Below, one piece after another: positions 8,419 to 18,103 of a DNA stretch of 44,926 nucleotides (position 1 is the stretch's first letter; every line of letters begins with the position of its first letter). The stretch covers positions 1-44,926 of the forward strand of contig JAGXIP010000051.1 in NCBI GenBank assembly GCA_024635585.1, read 5' to 3'. This DNA is from Saccharicrinis sp. (lineage in GTDB: Bacteria > Bacteroidota > Bacteroidia > Bacteroidales > Marinilabiliaceae). A program made the translations under genes and the position numbers. The notes beneath the pieces are model-generated. The model saw only the letters and a list, made by a program, of their open reading frames with translations. It was not told the origin of the DNA and did no database searches.

Positions 8419-9066
8419 TTAATTTTTTTGTTCGTCGTGGCGCTTGAAGGTACGCTTTTTTTTGTTCCTATTTTGGCTATAGTTACTGCTTGGTGTTGGG
8501 TTTGTATTGCTAATGCCGTTGCTTTCTCTTTGCTCTGGTATTTTAAGATTTTCGGGTATTACCAACTTGTTGCCCGACATTTCCCTCATGTCAGAAAAAA
8601 CCCTTTCGTCGCCCGGGAAATCATTATTCCACGTGAGTAAGGACTTTTTCATGTTATTGGCAATCAATAAAATAAGATGGTGTTTTAAATCGCCTTCTTC
8701 CATTTCGGTAGCCTTGTCGATCATTTTTTCGATGGTGCGGCCGTAATGACGGTATCGAATACGATGGTTATTGTAAGCTAACTTTTTTGGTCGCTCGTTC
8801 AGTGTTTCTAATTCAGGGAGCTCAAATGGTGTTTCTATATCCAATTTAAAGTCGGACATAATGGCCAAATGATCCCATAACTTATGCTTAAAATCGTTTA
8901 CATCGCGCAAATGTGGAAACATATTTCCCATGTTACCAATGATGGAATGGGCACATCGTGTCCTTTCAGCTTTGTCTTCAATGGAAACACAGTAGTCAAC
9001 CATTGTTTGGATATGTCGGCCGTATTCAGGCAGACGCATCTTATTCCTTTTTGAATTATAATCCAT
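8419..9066 (-). CDS. DUF4290 domain-containing protein
   Basis: A 215-residue protein of the Bacteroidota-specific DUF4290 family, recognised by the LPEYGRHIQTMVDYC start, the repeat-like YRHYGRTIEKMID and the LIANNMKKS segment. It appears all-helical for about 170 residues, followed by a polar, asparagine- and lysine-rich disordered tail. No signal peptide, so it is cytosolic. The function is unknown. The family commonly precedes murA, as here, which hints at an envelope-related role but does not prove one. Confidence 0.85.
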   Translation of the reverse strand: MDYNSKRNKMRLPEYGRHIQTMVDYCVSIEDKAERTRCAHSIIGNMGNMFPHLRDVNDFKHKLWDHLAIMSDFKLDIETPFELPELETLNERPKKLAYNNHRIRYRHYGRTIEKMIDKATEMEEGDLKHHLILLIANNMKKSLLTWNNDFPGDERVFSDMREMSGNKLVIPENLKIPEQRESNGISNTNPTPSSNYSQNRNKKKRTFKRHDEQKN

Positions 9067-9230
9067 ACGTAATGAAAATCTCTTGTAAAATCAATGTTGT
9101 TTGAAGTAATTTTAAAATCCTTGCTACCTAAAAGAATGTACTTTTAAAATACAATAATTTGGATTTTGGGGGTGTCAATCGTGATTGGTGCAGTAAACAT
9201 GTGATGTGCATGAAGTACTATTTTGCAAAC

Positions 9231-11522
9231 TTAACCCAAAATTTTAAGTTTGGCAAATTTTAAAAGCAATTGTTTTAAACCTGTATTTTCAAAGTTTACA
9301 GTGGCTTTTGCGTTGGGCATCTCACCGTCGATGCTTATTATAGTGCCTCTTCCAAACCGAATATGTTCTACGGTTAATCCGGGCTTAAGGTTACCATGTG
9401 ATCCTCCTGAGTTAGTGATAGGCCTGGAAGTTTCCGGACTATTCTCTACTTTTTTAAAGTTATAACCCGGTTTTTGGTTGGCCTGAACATGTGAAAACGA
9501 GCGTCGCTCGGTTTGTTTTGGAGCGAACCTCCCTGGCTTATCGGTAATTTTTACCTGATCGTTGGCAAACTCAACAAACTCCTCATTAATTTCATTGATA
9601 AATCTACTGGGACGACAAAAAGCCGACTCGCCATATTTATAGCGTGTGCGTGCGAAGGAAATAGTTGCATTATCTTCGGCTCTGGTTACGGCAACATAAA
9701 ACAACCTACGCTCTTCTTCAACCCCTTGCTCACTTTCCTGAGTCATAGACGAAGGGAACAGACCTTCCTCAACCCCAACCACATACACGTTTTTAAATTC
9801 CAATCCTTTACTGGAGTGTATCGTCATCAAAGTCACCTTATTGATGTCGTCCTCCGTTTCGTTATCCTGATCGGTAAGCAACGATACTTCTTCTAGAAAG
9901 TTAATTAAACCGTTTTCGCTACCTTGCTCCAATTGGTTGTTGGTAAATTCCTGAATACCGTTCAATAATTCCTGTACGTTTTCCTGACGGGCAACTGCTT
10001 CGGGTGTTCTATCCTGGTATAAGTCTTTCATCATGCCGCTTTGCGTGGCTATTTCCATCACCAGGTCGTAGGCCGACTGCTGTTTCATACTGGCAGCAAA
10101 AACATTTATCATGCCTACAAACGATTGTAACTTACGCTGCGTTCCGGCGTTAACCAAGCGTGCCGTATCTTCTATGGATATCAGCACTTCCCACATCCCT
10201 TTACCCGATACGTTCGCTGCCTCTTCAATTTTGTCGAGGGTGGTTTTTCCGATTCCACGTGTGGGATAGTTGATGATGCGCTTAAGGGCTTCCTGGTCGG
10301 CAGAGTTTACTGTAACCCGGCAGTAGGCCAGTAAATCCTTGATTTCCTTACGCTGATAAAAACTTAAACCGCCATATATTTTATAAGGCATGTTGCTTCT
10401 TCGCAGTGCTTCCTCAAAAATACGCGATTGGGCATTGGTGCGGTATAAAATGGCAAAATCCTGATAGTCGTAATTTTGTCGCAGTTTTTTATCCTTGATA
10501 TCATTAATAACGATGTAGCCCTCTTCTATATCGGAATAAGCATTGTGTATTTTTATCCGGTTACCCGTATCTTTTTCCGAAAAGACAGCTTTTTTTATTT
10601 GTCTGGTATTATTGGAAATAATGCTGTTGGCGGCATTCACAATATTTTGGGTTGAACGATAATTCTGCTCCAGCTTAAATAACTTGTAATCGGGGTAATC
10701 GTTCCTGAAGTTTAATATATTCTCAATTTTAGCACCTCTAAAACTATAAATACTTTGTGCATCATCGCCTACCACACAAATATTACCATGCTTTTCGGCC
10801 AATTTTTTAATAATGATGTATTGCGAGTAATTGGTATCCTGATACTCATCAACCAAAATATATTGAATCCAGTTCTGGTATTTTTGCAGCACTTCTGGAT
10901 GGTCGCGAAACAGGATATTGGTATTAAGCAACAAATCGTCGAAATCCATGGCACCAAACTTATAGCATTGGCGCATATAACGGGTATAAATTTCGTGAAT
11001 CATTCCTTTGCGCGATGCCTGATCTTCCATCATACGGTGCTGATCGCGGGCATAGGCAGCAGGAGTTACCAAATCGTTTTTGGCCGAAGATATCCGACCC
11101 AGCACTTGACCGGGCTTGTATTCCTTATCGTTCAGCTTCATTTGAGAGATGATGGACTTGATAAGGCTTTTTGAGTCGGCCGTATCGTAAATTGTAAAAG
11201 AGGAGGGATAGTGCAATTTATCGGCCTCGCTGCGCAGGATACGCGCAAATACGGAGTGAAAAGTACCCATCCATAATTTTTGAGCCACATCGTTACCCAC
11301 CATGGTGGCAATACGCAGCTTCATCTCCTTGGCTGCTTTGTTCGTAAAAGTTAAGGCTAGAATGCGATGTGGCGGAACGCCTTGCATAAGCAAATGAGCA
11401 ATCCGATAAGTTAACACCCGTGTTTTGCCCGATCCTGCCCCTGCAATAACCAACGACGCTCCCTCGCTTGACACTACCGCTTGCTGCTGTGCTGTATTTA
11501 ATTCCTCCAGATAATTTTGCAC
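9231..11522 (-). CDS. UvrD/PcrA-type ATP-dependent DNA helicase
   Basis: A 763-residue superfamily 1A 3'-5' helicase. In order: Q-motif LNTAQQQAV, Walker A AGAGSGKTR (27-35), motif Ia TFTNKAAKEM, motif II VDEYQDTN, motif III GDDAQSIYSFRGA, motif IV EQNYRSTQNI, motif V TIHSSKGLEF and motif VI YVAVTRAED. The C-terminal GLTVEHIRFGRGTI segment is the PcrA/UvrD Tudor-like element that contacts RNA polymerase. It acts in nucleotide excision repair, replication restart and removal of stalled transcription complexes. The start codon is GTG at 11520-11522; no in-frame ATG precedes it. Whether to call it uvrD or pcrA cannot be decided here. Confidence 0.95.
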   Translation of the reverse strand: MQNYLEELNTAQQQAVVSSEGASLVIAGAGSGKTRVLTYRIAHLLMQGVPPHRILALTFTNKAAKEMKLRIATMVGNDVAQKLWMGTFHSVFARILRSEADKLHYPSSFTIYDTADSKSLIKSIISQMKLNDKEYKPGQVLGRISSAKNDLVTPAAYARDQHRMMEDQASRKGMIHEIYTRYMRQCYKFGAMDFDDLLLNTNILFRDHPEVLQKYQNWIQYILVDEYQDTNYSQYIIIKKLAEKHGNICVVGDDAQSIYSFRGAKIENILNFRNDYPDYKLFKLEQNYRSTQNIVNAANSIISNNTRQIKKAVFSEKDTGNRIKIHNAYSDIEEGYIVINDIKDKKLRQNYDYQDFAILYRTNAQSRIFEEALRRSNMPYKIYGGLSFYQRKEIKDLLAYCRVTVNSADQEALKRIINYPTRGIGKTTLDKIEEAANVSGKGMWEVLISIEDTARLVNAGTQRKLQSFVGMINVFAASMKQQSAYDLVMEIATQSGMMKDLYQDRTPEAVARQENVQELLNGIQEFTNNQLEQGSENGLINFLEEVSLLTDQDNETEDDINKVTLMTIHSSKGLEFKNVYVVGVEEGLFPSSMTQESEQGVEEERRLFYVAVTRAEDNATISFARTRYKYGESAFCRPSRFINEINEEFVEFANDQVKITDKPGRFAPKQTERRSFSHVQANQKPGYNFKKVENSPETSRPITNSGGSHGNLKPGLTVEHIRFGRGTIISIDGEMPNAKATVNFENTGLKQLLLKFAKLKILG

Positions 11523-11543
11523 CTATTTAATTTTAATGATAGG

Positions 11544-11551
11544 CAAAGATA
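11544..11551 (-). promoter_or_regulatory. candidate -7 box for the helicase gene
   Basis: On the minus strand this reads TATCTTTG, a perfect TAnnTTTG match 21 bases before the GTG start. The -33 position has no TTG. Confidence 0.35.
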
Positions 11552-11770
11552 AAGAAAATGCCAAGGGTATGAAACGAGCTGAGTTTATATGAGGGTGAAA
11601 AGTTGAATTTGCTTGCCTCAAATTTCAAAAAACAGCCCTTTCATGCAGTTTTTACAATTGCACTTTATTTATACGTTGTGCAAAGGATAAAATACTTATA
11701 CGTTAGCGGTACGTGTGACATGTCCTAAAAAATGCTTGCAAAAGCCAATTCCCTATAAAATTTTTCATTT

Positions 11771-12508
11771 TTAGGTTTTATTGACCCTTTTCTTAGTCAT
11801 ATGATCTATTATAGCAATAAACCCCTCTCTAAAATTACTGCTTATGGGAATCTCTTTACCGTTGATGACTACACAGTGTTTTTTAACCGTTTCAATATGT
11901 TTTAAAGCAACAATATAGGATCGATGTATTCTTGTAAAAGATTCTTTTGGAAGTAATTCTAATACTTCAGAGAGTTTATAGCGAGCCAAAACAGGTCGTT
12001 TATCGGTAAAGAAAGTCACATAATTACCATCACTTTCGATGTATTTTATTTGTTGAATAAACAACTGATGAAATTCTGAGCCGCTTTTAATAAAAATTGT
12101 TTGCTCAGAGATATCGGGAGAAATTTCAGAAATGGAATTTGCGGTCCCGATGTTCTTCTCTAATAGCTGTTGTGCCTTCATTACTGCTTGAAGCAGCCTG
12201 TTAAATTCAATGGGTTTTAAAAGATAGTCAACTGCTTTGAGCTCATAACTTTCCAAAGCATAATCTGAATAAGCTGTAGTAAATACAATAAGTGGTGGAT
12301 TTTGCAAAAACTTAGGAAAGTTAATCCCCGATAATTTAGGCATATTTATATCTAAGAAAATAAGATCAATTGTATGCTGTTGCAGATATTCAAGCGCATC
12401 CAAAGGATCTCTAAACGTTTTCTGTAATACTACAAATGGTATGCTACTTAAATGATATTTAAGTACATCAATGGCATCTGGTTCATCATCAATTATTACA
12501 CAGTTCAT
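11771..12508 (-). CDS. LytTR-family response regulator
   Basis: A 245-residue regulator with an N-terminal receiver domain (acidic pair Asp7-Asp8, phosphoacceptor Asp53 in FLDINMPKLSG, Lys in LLKPIEF) and a C-terminal LytTR DNA-binding domain (about residues 140-240; HQLFIQQIKYIESDGNYVTF, RIHRSYIVALKHIE). It is the partner of the histidine kinase just upstream, from which it is separated by 8 bases. The divergently transcribed serine-hydrolase gene at 13774 may be a target, as LytTR pairs often control neighbouring genes, but no binding site was identified. Confidence 0.93.
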   Translation of the reverse strand: MNCVIIDDEPDAIDVLKYHLSSIPFVVLQKTFRDPLDALEYLQQHTIDLIFLDINMPKLSGINFPKFLQNPPLIVFTTAYSDYALESYELKAVDYLLKPIEFNRLLQAVMKAQQLLEKNIGTANSISEISPDISEQTIFIKSGSEFHQLFIQQIKYIESDGNYVTFFTDKRPVLARYKLSEVLELLPKESFTRIHRSYIVALKHIETVKKHCVVINGKEIPISSNFREGFIAIIDHMTKKRVNKT

Positions 12509-12516
12509 ACGAATCG

Positions 12517-13548
12517 TTAATCAAGTTGCAGAATAAGTAAAGATATAAAATATCCCTTTTCTTCTTTTGTTTCCAAAGTATAGGAATTTGGATATAAAAT
12601 GGAAAGTCTCTTTTTTAAATTATCAAGACCGAAACCAGAGGGCTTATCGACTAGGGCATAAACACTTTGATGTATTGTATTGCTTACTTTAAAAAATAAA
12701 TTTTTAGCATCCACTTTCAAGGAAATATTGATTATTGATTTCGCCTTAGGATCAATTCCATGCTTAATCGCGTTTTCAACAAAAGGAATAAGCAACATAG
12801 GGCTTATTTTAATTGCGTTTGGATCTCCTTTAATATCAAAATTTATAGACACATCGTCTTCTTCAGCAATTCGTAACTGATAAACCTGAATAAAATTTTT
12901 AAGGTGATGAATCTCTTTTTCAAGAGCTACTTTGTCTTCATTTGTTTCATACACCATATAACGCATCAATTCTGCCAGTTTAGCAATTCCATCGGCTAAT
13001 TCAGGAGCATTATACTTTAATGATTTTGCATAAAAACTATTTAAAACATTAAACAAAAAATGAGGATTAATTTTAGATTTTAAAAAAGCCATTTCTGTGG
13101 AAAGCTTTTCTTCCAACAACATTCTTTTGAATTTTTCATTTTGTATCCAATATTTAATTAGTGCATATGACAAAGCGACTAGTAAGATAAAAAAACTAAC
13201 CACGGAATTATAAAGTAAAAACACAACAAAAGACTCACTCGCTGAAGAGAAAAAAGCTGCCAAATACCTATAATCTATACTGCTTTCAAATAAATTAATG
13301 AGTGCAAAACCACCTATTAAAAGAAAGATTAATGCCCTGATTTTTTTTAGTCGCAAAAATTTTGGGACCAAATAAAATGCGCTTGTATAAAAAACGGTTT
13401 GATTCATTAACATCCCGAAAAGAAGGGCAACCCAGTAGGGCCCTGTATCTTTCCTGAAATTACCTATGGTAGATGTATAGCTTAAAATTAAAAAGTAACC
13501 TATTCCCCATACCAGAATATGAATTATTGGTTCGATATGTTTTTTCAT
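12517..13548 (-). CDS. LytS-type sensor histidine kinase
   Basis: A membrane histidine kinase of the His_kinase/LytS family. Four transmembrane helices occupy about the first 140 residues, with no extracytoplasmic sensor domain. A coiled coil leads to the phosphoacceptor motif KINPHFLFNVLNSF, then N-box IPFVENAIKHGID and a C-terminal GFGLDNLKKRL ATP-lid. The ATG at 13546-13548 is preferred over the upstream TTG at 13567-13569, because a TACTTTTG promoter-like box overlaps that TTG. It phosphorylates the LytTR regulator downstream. The stimulus is unknown. Confidence 0.9.
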   Translation of the reverse strand: MKKHIEPIIHILVWGIGYFLILSYTSTIGNFRKDTGPYWVALLFGMLMNQTVFYTSAFYLVPKFLRLKKIRALIFLLIGGFALINLFESSIDYRYLAAFFSSASESFVVFLLYNSVVSFFILLVALSYALIKYWIQNEKFKRMLLEEKLSTEMAFLKSKINPHFLFNVLNSFYAKSLKYNAPELADGIAKLAELMRYMVYETNEDKVALEKEIHHLKNFIQVYQLRIAEEDDVSINFDIKGDPNAIKISPMLLIPFVENAIKHGIDPKAKSIINISLKVDAKNLFFKVSNTIHQSVYALVDKPSGFGLDNLKKRLSILYPNSYTLETKEEKGYFISLLILQLD

Positions 13549-13566
13549 ACTGAAGAGTTTGTTTGT

Positions 13567-13574
13567 CAAAAGTA
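13567..13574 (-). promoter_or_regulatory. candidate -7 box for the LytS/LytTR operon
   Basis: Minus strand TACTTTTG, a perfect TAnnTTTG match 18 bases before the chosen kinase ATG. No convincing TTG at -33. Confidence 0.35.
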
Positions 13575-13773
13575 GGGTTTAAAATAGTTTAAAATATTTA
13601 AAGGGAGAAAAGAGGTCATTCTTGTGACCAAATTCTATGTTACTGTGAAGTTTGCCTTTTTTCACATAATTAGGAGTATCTATCACATCAAAGCAGGCAA
13701 CAATCACATTCTTTTTTTGCTGTCATTTAAACATTCTACTATTGCTTCAAATAATTATAAAGTCATTAAAAAA

Positions 13774-15579
13774 ATGAAAAAAGCACTGGTAATTTTATTC
13801 GCTTTAGTCTTAGGAATTTATTCCTATGGACAATCAAGTTCCGATAAGGAATTAGCAAAGAATATTGATGAGTTATTTGAAAGTTATTCTTATTACAACC
13901 GCTTTGTCGGAAGTGTTTTAATTAGCAAAGACAATACTATAATTTATCAAAAAAGCTTTGGTTATGCTGATTTAGCTGGGCATAAAAAAAACACTGAAAA
14001 ATCAGTATATGGTATTGCTTCGCTTACAAAATCATTGACAGCGGTTGGAATTATGAAATTAGTTGAAGAGGGAAAACTTACATTAGAAACACCCATTTCA
14101 ACCTGGTTCCCATATTTTATACCTGACTATTCAAAAAGCATAACAATTCAACATTTGTTAAATAACAGTTCGGGTATGGAGGCCAATATTGGCAGAACAG
14201 ACGATAATGGAAATGGAATTATGCCAGAAGAAAACGCAATAACTTTTGATGAACTTTTGGAAAAATATAAAGATTCTAAATTAAAATTTGAGCCTGGAAC
14301 AGGTTACGACTATAATAATTTTGGATACTTGCTTTTAGCTAATATCATTGAAAAAGTAAGCGGAGAGTCTTATACTGACTTTATGGAACAAGCAGTTTTT
14401 AAACCTGCAGGAATGAAAAATACAGCTGTTGCATCATTCAAACCTTTAAACAAAAAAGCGCAACCGTATTTAGGTTTAGGGATGAATGAATTTAAAAAAA
14501 TCAATTCATCTTTCCATCCATCATGGCTTAAAGGTGCGGCTGATATAAATTCAACCACTGTTGATTTATTTAAATTTATGCAAGCTTTTGATAATGGAAC
14601 ATTATTAAAAGCTGAATCCAGGAATAGAATCTACACCTCTACACAAGCTATGGGCGTTAATGAAATGGAATCTGGGTTAGGCTGGGTAATTGACCGCAAA
14701 GGAGATGAGAAATGGGTATACAATAATGGCTTACTTCCTGGTTATGCTTCGGTGATGGGTTCGTTGCCAGAAAAAAATAGTAGAATAATCATCCTTTCCA
14801 ACGCTACATCTGTAAATCCCGTAATTGATGAGTTTCCAGGCGAAGTTACTTTTGTCCCTGAAATTACCGATAAAATTATTTCACTGTTTCAAGGAGAAAA
14901 TATAGGAATATTACCCATCCCAAGAAAGAATACAAATTATAGCATAACTGATGTTACTAAAACCTATCAATTGGATAACGAACACTCACTTATCTTAAAA
15001 ATAGAAGGGAACACCTATTTATTAGAAACAGTTGGTAAAGAACCTTGGTCGGTTTTCACCTATGCGTTTTCAAGAAATGCAAAAGAAAATGATGCCTCAA
15101 GTGAAACTGCGTTGTTTTTTGCGAATGCAATAAGTACTCAGAATTTTGAAGGACTTACAAATTATGCCAATGATCAAATGAAAGGGTTTTTAGGTACAGA
15201 AGAAGGCATAGGGGAATTAAAAGGAATGTGGGCAAATTTTTTGCAAAATGCAGGTAAATTTATATCGTACAATATTTATAAAATTGAAGGCAACGAAGTT
15301 ATAAATGCTCATATTAGATTTCATTTTGAAACAGTTGATATCGGAATGGTGTTAAGTATTAACGCTGACCATAAAATACAAGGAATGTTTATGGACGAAG
15401 CAGTTAAAACAAGTCATATCAAAACTGTCAAATTAATACCAATAAGTAAAACTGAATTTTTTATCAATGGTCATCAAAATGGTGGAATGCAGGATTTAAA
15501 AATTACAGTATCTGATATTGAATTAATCTTAATAGATGGTTCCATAAATTTTAAAGCAAAGGTTATAAACCCAAAGTAG
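13774..15579 (+). CDS. exported serine hydrolase, beta-lactamase/DD-peptidase fold
   Basis: A 601-residue protein starting at the ATG at 13774 with a signal peptide ending SYGQ. The first ~350 residues are a class C beta-lactamase-like (PF00144) domain: SxxK as SLTK at 83-86, the Tyr-x-Asn as YNN at 180-182, and a third motif in NGLLPGYAS. The rest is a C-terminal extension with a DUF3471-like segment and an NTF2-like region (about 480-600). Such proteins are usually peptidases or esterases, not lactamases, and act outside the membrane. It is divergent from the LytS/LytTR operon, which may regulate it. The base composition is AT-rich, like the island that follows. Confidence 0.88.
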   Translation: MKKALVILFALVLGIYSYGQSSSDKELAKNIDELFESYSYYNRFVGSVLISKDNTIIYQKSFGYADLAGHKKNTEKSVYGIASLTKSLTAVGIMKLVEEGKLTLETPISTWFPYFIPDYSKSITIQHLLNNSSGMEANIGRTDDNGNGIMPEENAITFDELLEKYKDSKLKFEPGTGYDYNNFGYLLLANIIEKVSGESYTDFMEQAVFKPAGMKNTAVASFKPLNKKAQPYLGLGMNEFKKINSSFHPSWLKGAADINSTTVDLFKFMQAFDNGTLLKAESRNRIYTSTQAMGVNEMESGLGWVIDRKGDEKWVYNNGLLPGYASVMGSLPEKNSRIIILSNATSVNPVIDEFPGEVTFVPEITDKIISLFQGENIGILPIPRKNTNYSITDVTKTYQLDNEHSLILKIEGNTYLLETVGKEPWSVFTYAFSRNAKENDASSETALFFANAISTQNFEGLTNYANDQMKGFLGTEEGIGELKGMWANFLQNAGKFISYNIYKIEGNEVINAHIRFHFETVDIGMVLSINADHKIQGMFMDEAVKTSHIKTVKLIPISKTEFFINGHQNGGMQDLKITVSDIELILIDGSINFKAKVINPK

Positions 15580-15778
15580 AATAATAAAAGCCAGCTACAA
15601 CAAATGTATAAAAACAATAGCGCTCATGAAGGATATATGGAAGAGCAGGAATTATTTGTGAGTTCATTCCGGCGATTTGTGGATGGACTTTAACAATATG
15701 GTGTTTATATAATTTGTATTCTTGAAACAAAATAAAAGTGCAGCTAACTAACATCAGGTGAAAATTAATAACTATAAA

Positions 15779-16960
15779 ATGAAAAATAGATTAAGAATAT
15801 TACTGACTATTGGACTCATCATTCTCATTCAGCAGTTTGGAAATGCTCAGGCAAATCAAAATCAACAGTTTTTGCAAAAAGTAGGTGTTATGGATAGTCT
15901 TTATTCCCAAATTTTAAAAGAATCCCGAAAAATCTACATTCAACTACCTTCCGGCTATAACCCAGAGAAAAATTTGAAATACCCGGTGGTTTTTCTTTTA
16001 GACGGAGAAATGTTTCTTCCAACTCTTGTAGATGTGCATAGTTATTACAGTGGCGGGTTTATGCCCGAAATGGTACTTGTTGGAATCTCTAATGAAAAGA
16101 ACAGGATAAGAGATTTAACCACATCAACCATAAAAACAAAATATGGAATGCCATTTAATGACGAAAATGGGGAGGCTGAAAGTTTCAGTAAATTCATTGA
16201 GAAAGAACTAATCCCATTTATCGAAAACAAATATCCTGTGACCAATTTTAGAACATTAATCGGTCATTCTTACGGAGGCTTGTTTACAATTTATTCACTT
16301 CTAAAACACCAGCATTTATTTGCCAATTACTTAGCCATCGACCCAAGTTTGGATTGGGACGGGCAAAAATTATTAAATGAAGCGGAAGGATTACTTACCA
16401 CTCAAAAATATGAAAACAAATCTTTATTTATGTCTTTAAGTGGGCAATTGAACATGCAGGACTCGAAGGTAACGATAGACAATGTGATGCAATACACAAC
16501 AGAATTGACAATGTTTGCCCGTTCCAATATTGCCTTTTCAAACGTGGTAAGGCAAAACGCTAAAAACGGATTGTCTTTTGAATGGAAATTTTATCCCAGA
16601 GACTTACACGGCACCATTCCGTTTCCATCAATTATGGATGGTTTAATCTCACTTTTTAAATGGTATCAATGGGAAAATACAGATAAATTCAATTCGCCTG
16701 ACACACCCAAAGAAGAACTTCTCAGCATAATAAAATACAGGGAAAAGAAGCTAAAAGACCATTTTGGATATTCTGAACCTCCTTATCCGGAAGAAATTTT
16801 AAATATGTCAGGTTATATGAATATGGATATGGAACCGTTTGAAAAGGCAAAAATGTACTTTGAACTTGCCATTGAGTATTATCCTGAAAGTGCAAATTCA
16901 TTTGATTCTATGGCTGATTATTATGAAAGAAAAGGTGACTTTACCAATGCAATTAAATAG
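15779..16960 (+). CDS. exported alpha/beta-hydrolase esterase, C-terminally truncated
   Basis: A 393-residue protein with a signal peptide (ends GNAQA) and an esterase D/enterochelin-esterase-like fold: IYIQLPSGYNP, VVFLLDGEMF, and the nucleophile elbow IGHSYGG with Ser164. A His near DLHGTIPF completes a likely triad. The C-terminus enters a TPR-like helix pair (YYPESANSFDSMADYYERKGDFTNAIK) and ends at a TAG at 16958-16960. Reading on in frame gives VRKAFEISGSDYYKQRIEGL and further residues to a TGA at 17039-17041, which is the expected end of this family, so the TAG is a recent nonsense change. The catalytic domain is whole and may still fold. GTG at 15758 is a weaker alternative start. Confidence 0.85.
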   Translation: MKNRLRILLTIGLIILIQQFGNAQANQNQQFLQKVGVMDSLYSQILKESRKIYIQLPSGYNPEKNLKYPVVFLLDGEMFLPTLVDVHSYYSGGFMPEMVLVGISNEKNRIRDLTTSTIKTKYGMPFNDENGEAESFSKFIEKELIPFIENKYPVTNFRTLIGHSYGGLFTIYSLLKHQHLFANYLAIDPSLDWDGQKLLNEAEGLLTTQKYENKSLFMSLSGQLNMQDSKVTIDNVMQYTTELTMFARSNIAFSNVVRQNAKNGLSFEWKFYPRDLHGTIPFPSIMDGLISLFKWYQWENTDKFNSPDTPKEELLSIIKYREKKLKDHFGYSEPPYPEEILNMSGYMNMDMEPFEKAKMYFELAIEYYPESANSFDSMADYYERKGDFTNAIK

Positions 16961-17079
16961 GTAAGAAAAGCTTTTGAAATAAGTGGTAGCGATTACTATA
17001 AGCAAAGAATTGAAGGACTTAAAGTGAAAAATAATAACTGATGCTCACCTTTTGAGGAAACAACATTAAACGAAATTTT

Positions 17080-17517
17080 ATGAATATAGAGAAAATGGAA
17101 ACTAAAAAAATAGACCCAAAACTATTGCTTTCCACGCTGTGGATTTTCGTAATTTTAAATTATTTGTATTGCGATATAATGGGTTTAATGGATGTAAACC
17201 TGCTAAAACAATATCTGACAGGAAGTGTAAGCGGAATGTAAATGAATGAAAATATCTTATTAGGAGCTGCAATCCTTATGGAAATTCCGATTGCAATGGT
17301 TCTGCTGTCGAGAATATTAAATTATAAGGCCAACCGGTGGACAAACATTATGGCCGGAATAAACATGACGCTTGTTCAAACAGTTACATTTTTTGCTAGT
17401 GCGCCTACAAAATATTATTTATTCTGTGGTATTATCGAAATAGCTACTACCCTGGTTATTGTGTGGCTCGCGTGGAAATGGATAAATCCAGGTAAAGTGA
17501 CAAAAAGCAGGATTTAA
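17080..17517 (+). pseudogene. DUF6326 membrane protein gene split by an in-frame stop
   Basis: An ATG at 17080 opens a frame whose product begins METKKIDPKLLLSTLWIFVILNYLYCD after a short lead. It stops at TAA 17239-17241, and continues in exactly the same frame with MNENILLGAAILMEIPIAMV to 17517. Together the two halves make one four-helix protein of the DUF6326 family, of about the usual 140 residues. CAA to TAA is the simplest cause. Internal re-initiation at the ATG directly after the stop could still make the C-terminal 91 residues. The function of the family is unknown. Confidence 0.8.
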
Positions 17518-17658
17518 ATAAGAAATGAATGCGCTGTATATGGGATAATTTCTACATATCGTTAGCAACTTTGCTTATTTTATCCACTTAGGTGTAATGT
17601 AACTAAACAACTTCATCATCGTCTCAAGCATAACGATAAAAATTAAATAAAGTCCTGA

Positions 17659-17982
17659 TTATGGGCATTATGGCATTGGCCACTTATTATGCTAATGTAT
17701 AATGGAAGTGGAAATGTTATCTTTCATATTACCATTTTTACAATAATGATTCTTGGGATGTCGGTAATTTTAGCTTATTACACCTTTAAATCAAAGAGTC
17801 TTTGGCCGGCTGCTCTATACCATTCTGTGCATAATATCTATCTTCAAAAGATTTTTACTCCTTTAACCATTACGAATGAAAAATCGACTTTTTGGATAGA
17901 CGAATATGGCCTAATGATTCCTGTTGTCACCACTTTATTTGCTATTTACTTTTGGAGAAAAGCCAAAATTAAGAACCTTTAA
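17659..17982 (+). pseudogene. 5'-truncated CPBP-family intramembrane protease
   Basis: The frame is open from after a TGA at 17656-17658 and encodes LWALWHWPLIMLMYNG, then two hydrophobic segments and LWPAALYHSVHN, to a TAA at 17980-17982. These are motif 2 and motif 3 (HxxxN) of the CPBP (Abi/CAAX-protease-like) family. Motif 1, EExxxR, and the first several membrane helices are absent, and nothing similar is found in the 140 bases upstream. The gene lost its 5' half, so the remaining frame is unlikely to be active. Confidence 0.75.
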
Positions 17983-18103
17983 AAAGTGAATATAAAATAA
18001 GCGCCAAACTATGGCAACAAAAAACAACAAATTGCAACAAACTTGGTCTAAACGAAAAATACAAACGATTTTCTTTTACAGACAAACAAAAAAGAAGAAT
18101 AAA

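Noticed and set aside
13624-13773. Longer N-terminus of the serine hydrolase from the upstream GTG
   Set aside because: The extra 50 residues precede a clear signal peptide starting at the ATG at 13774.
16958-17241. Stop-codon recoding, given two in-frame stops in neighbouring genes
   Set aside because: The two stops differ (TAG and TAA), other genes of the window end normally at all three stop codons, and neighbouring genes on the island are truncated by other means. Decay explains it better.
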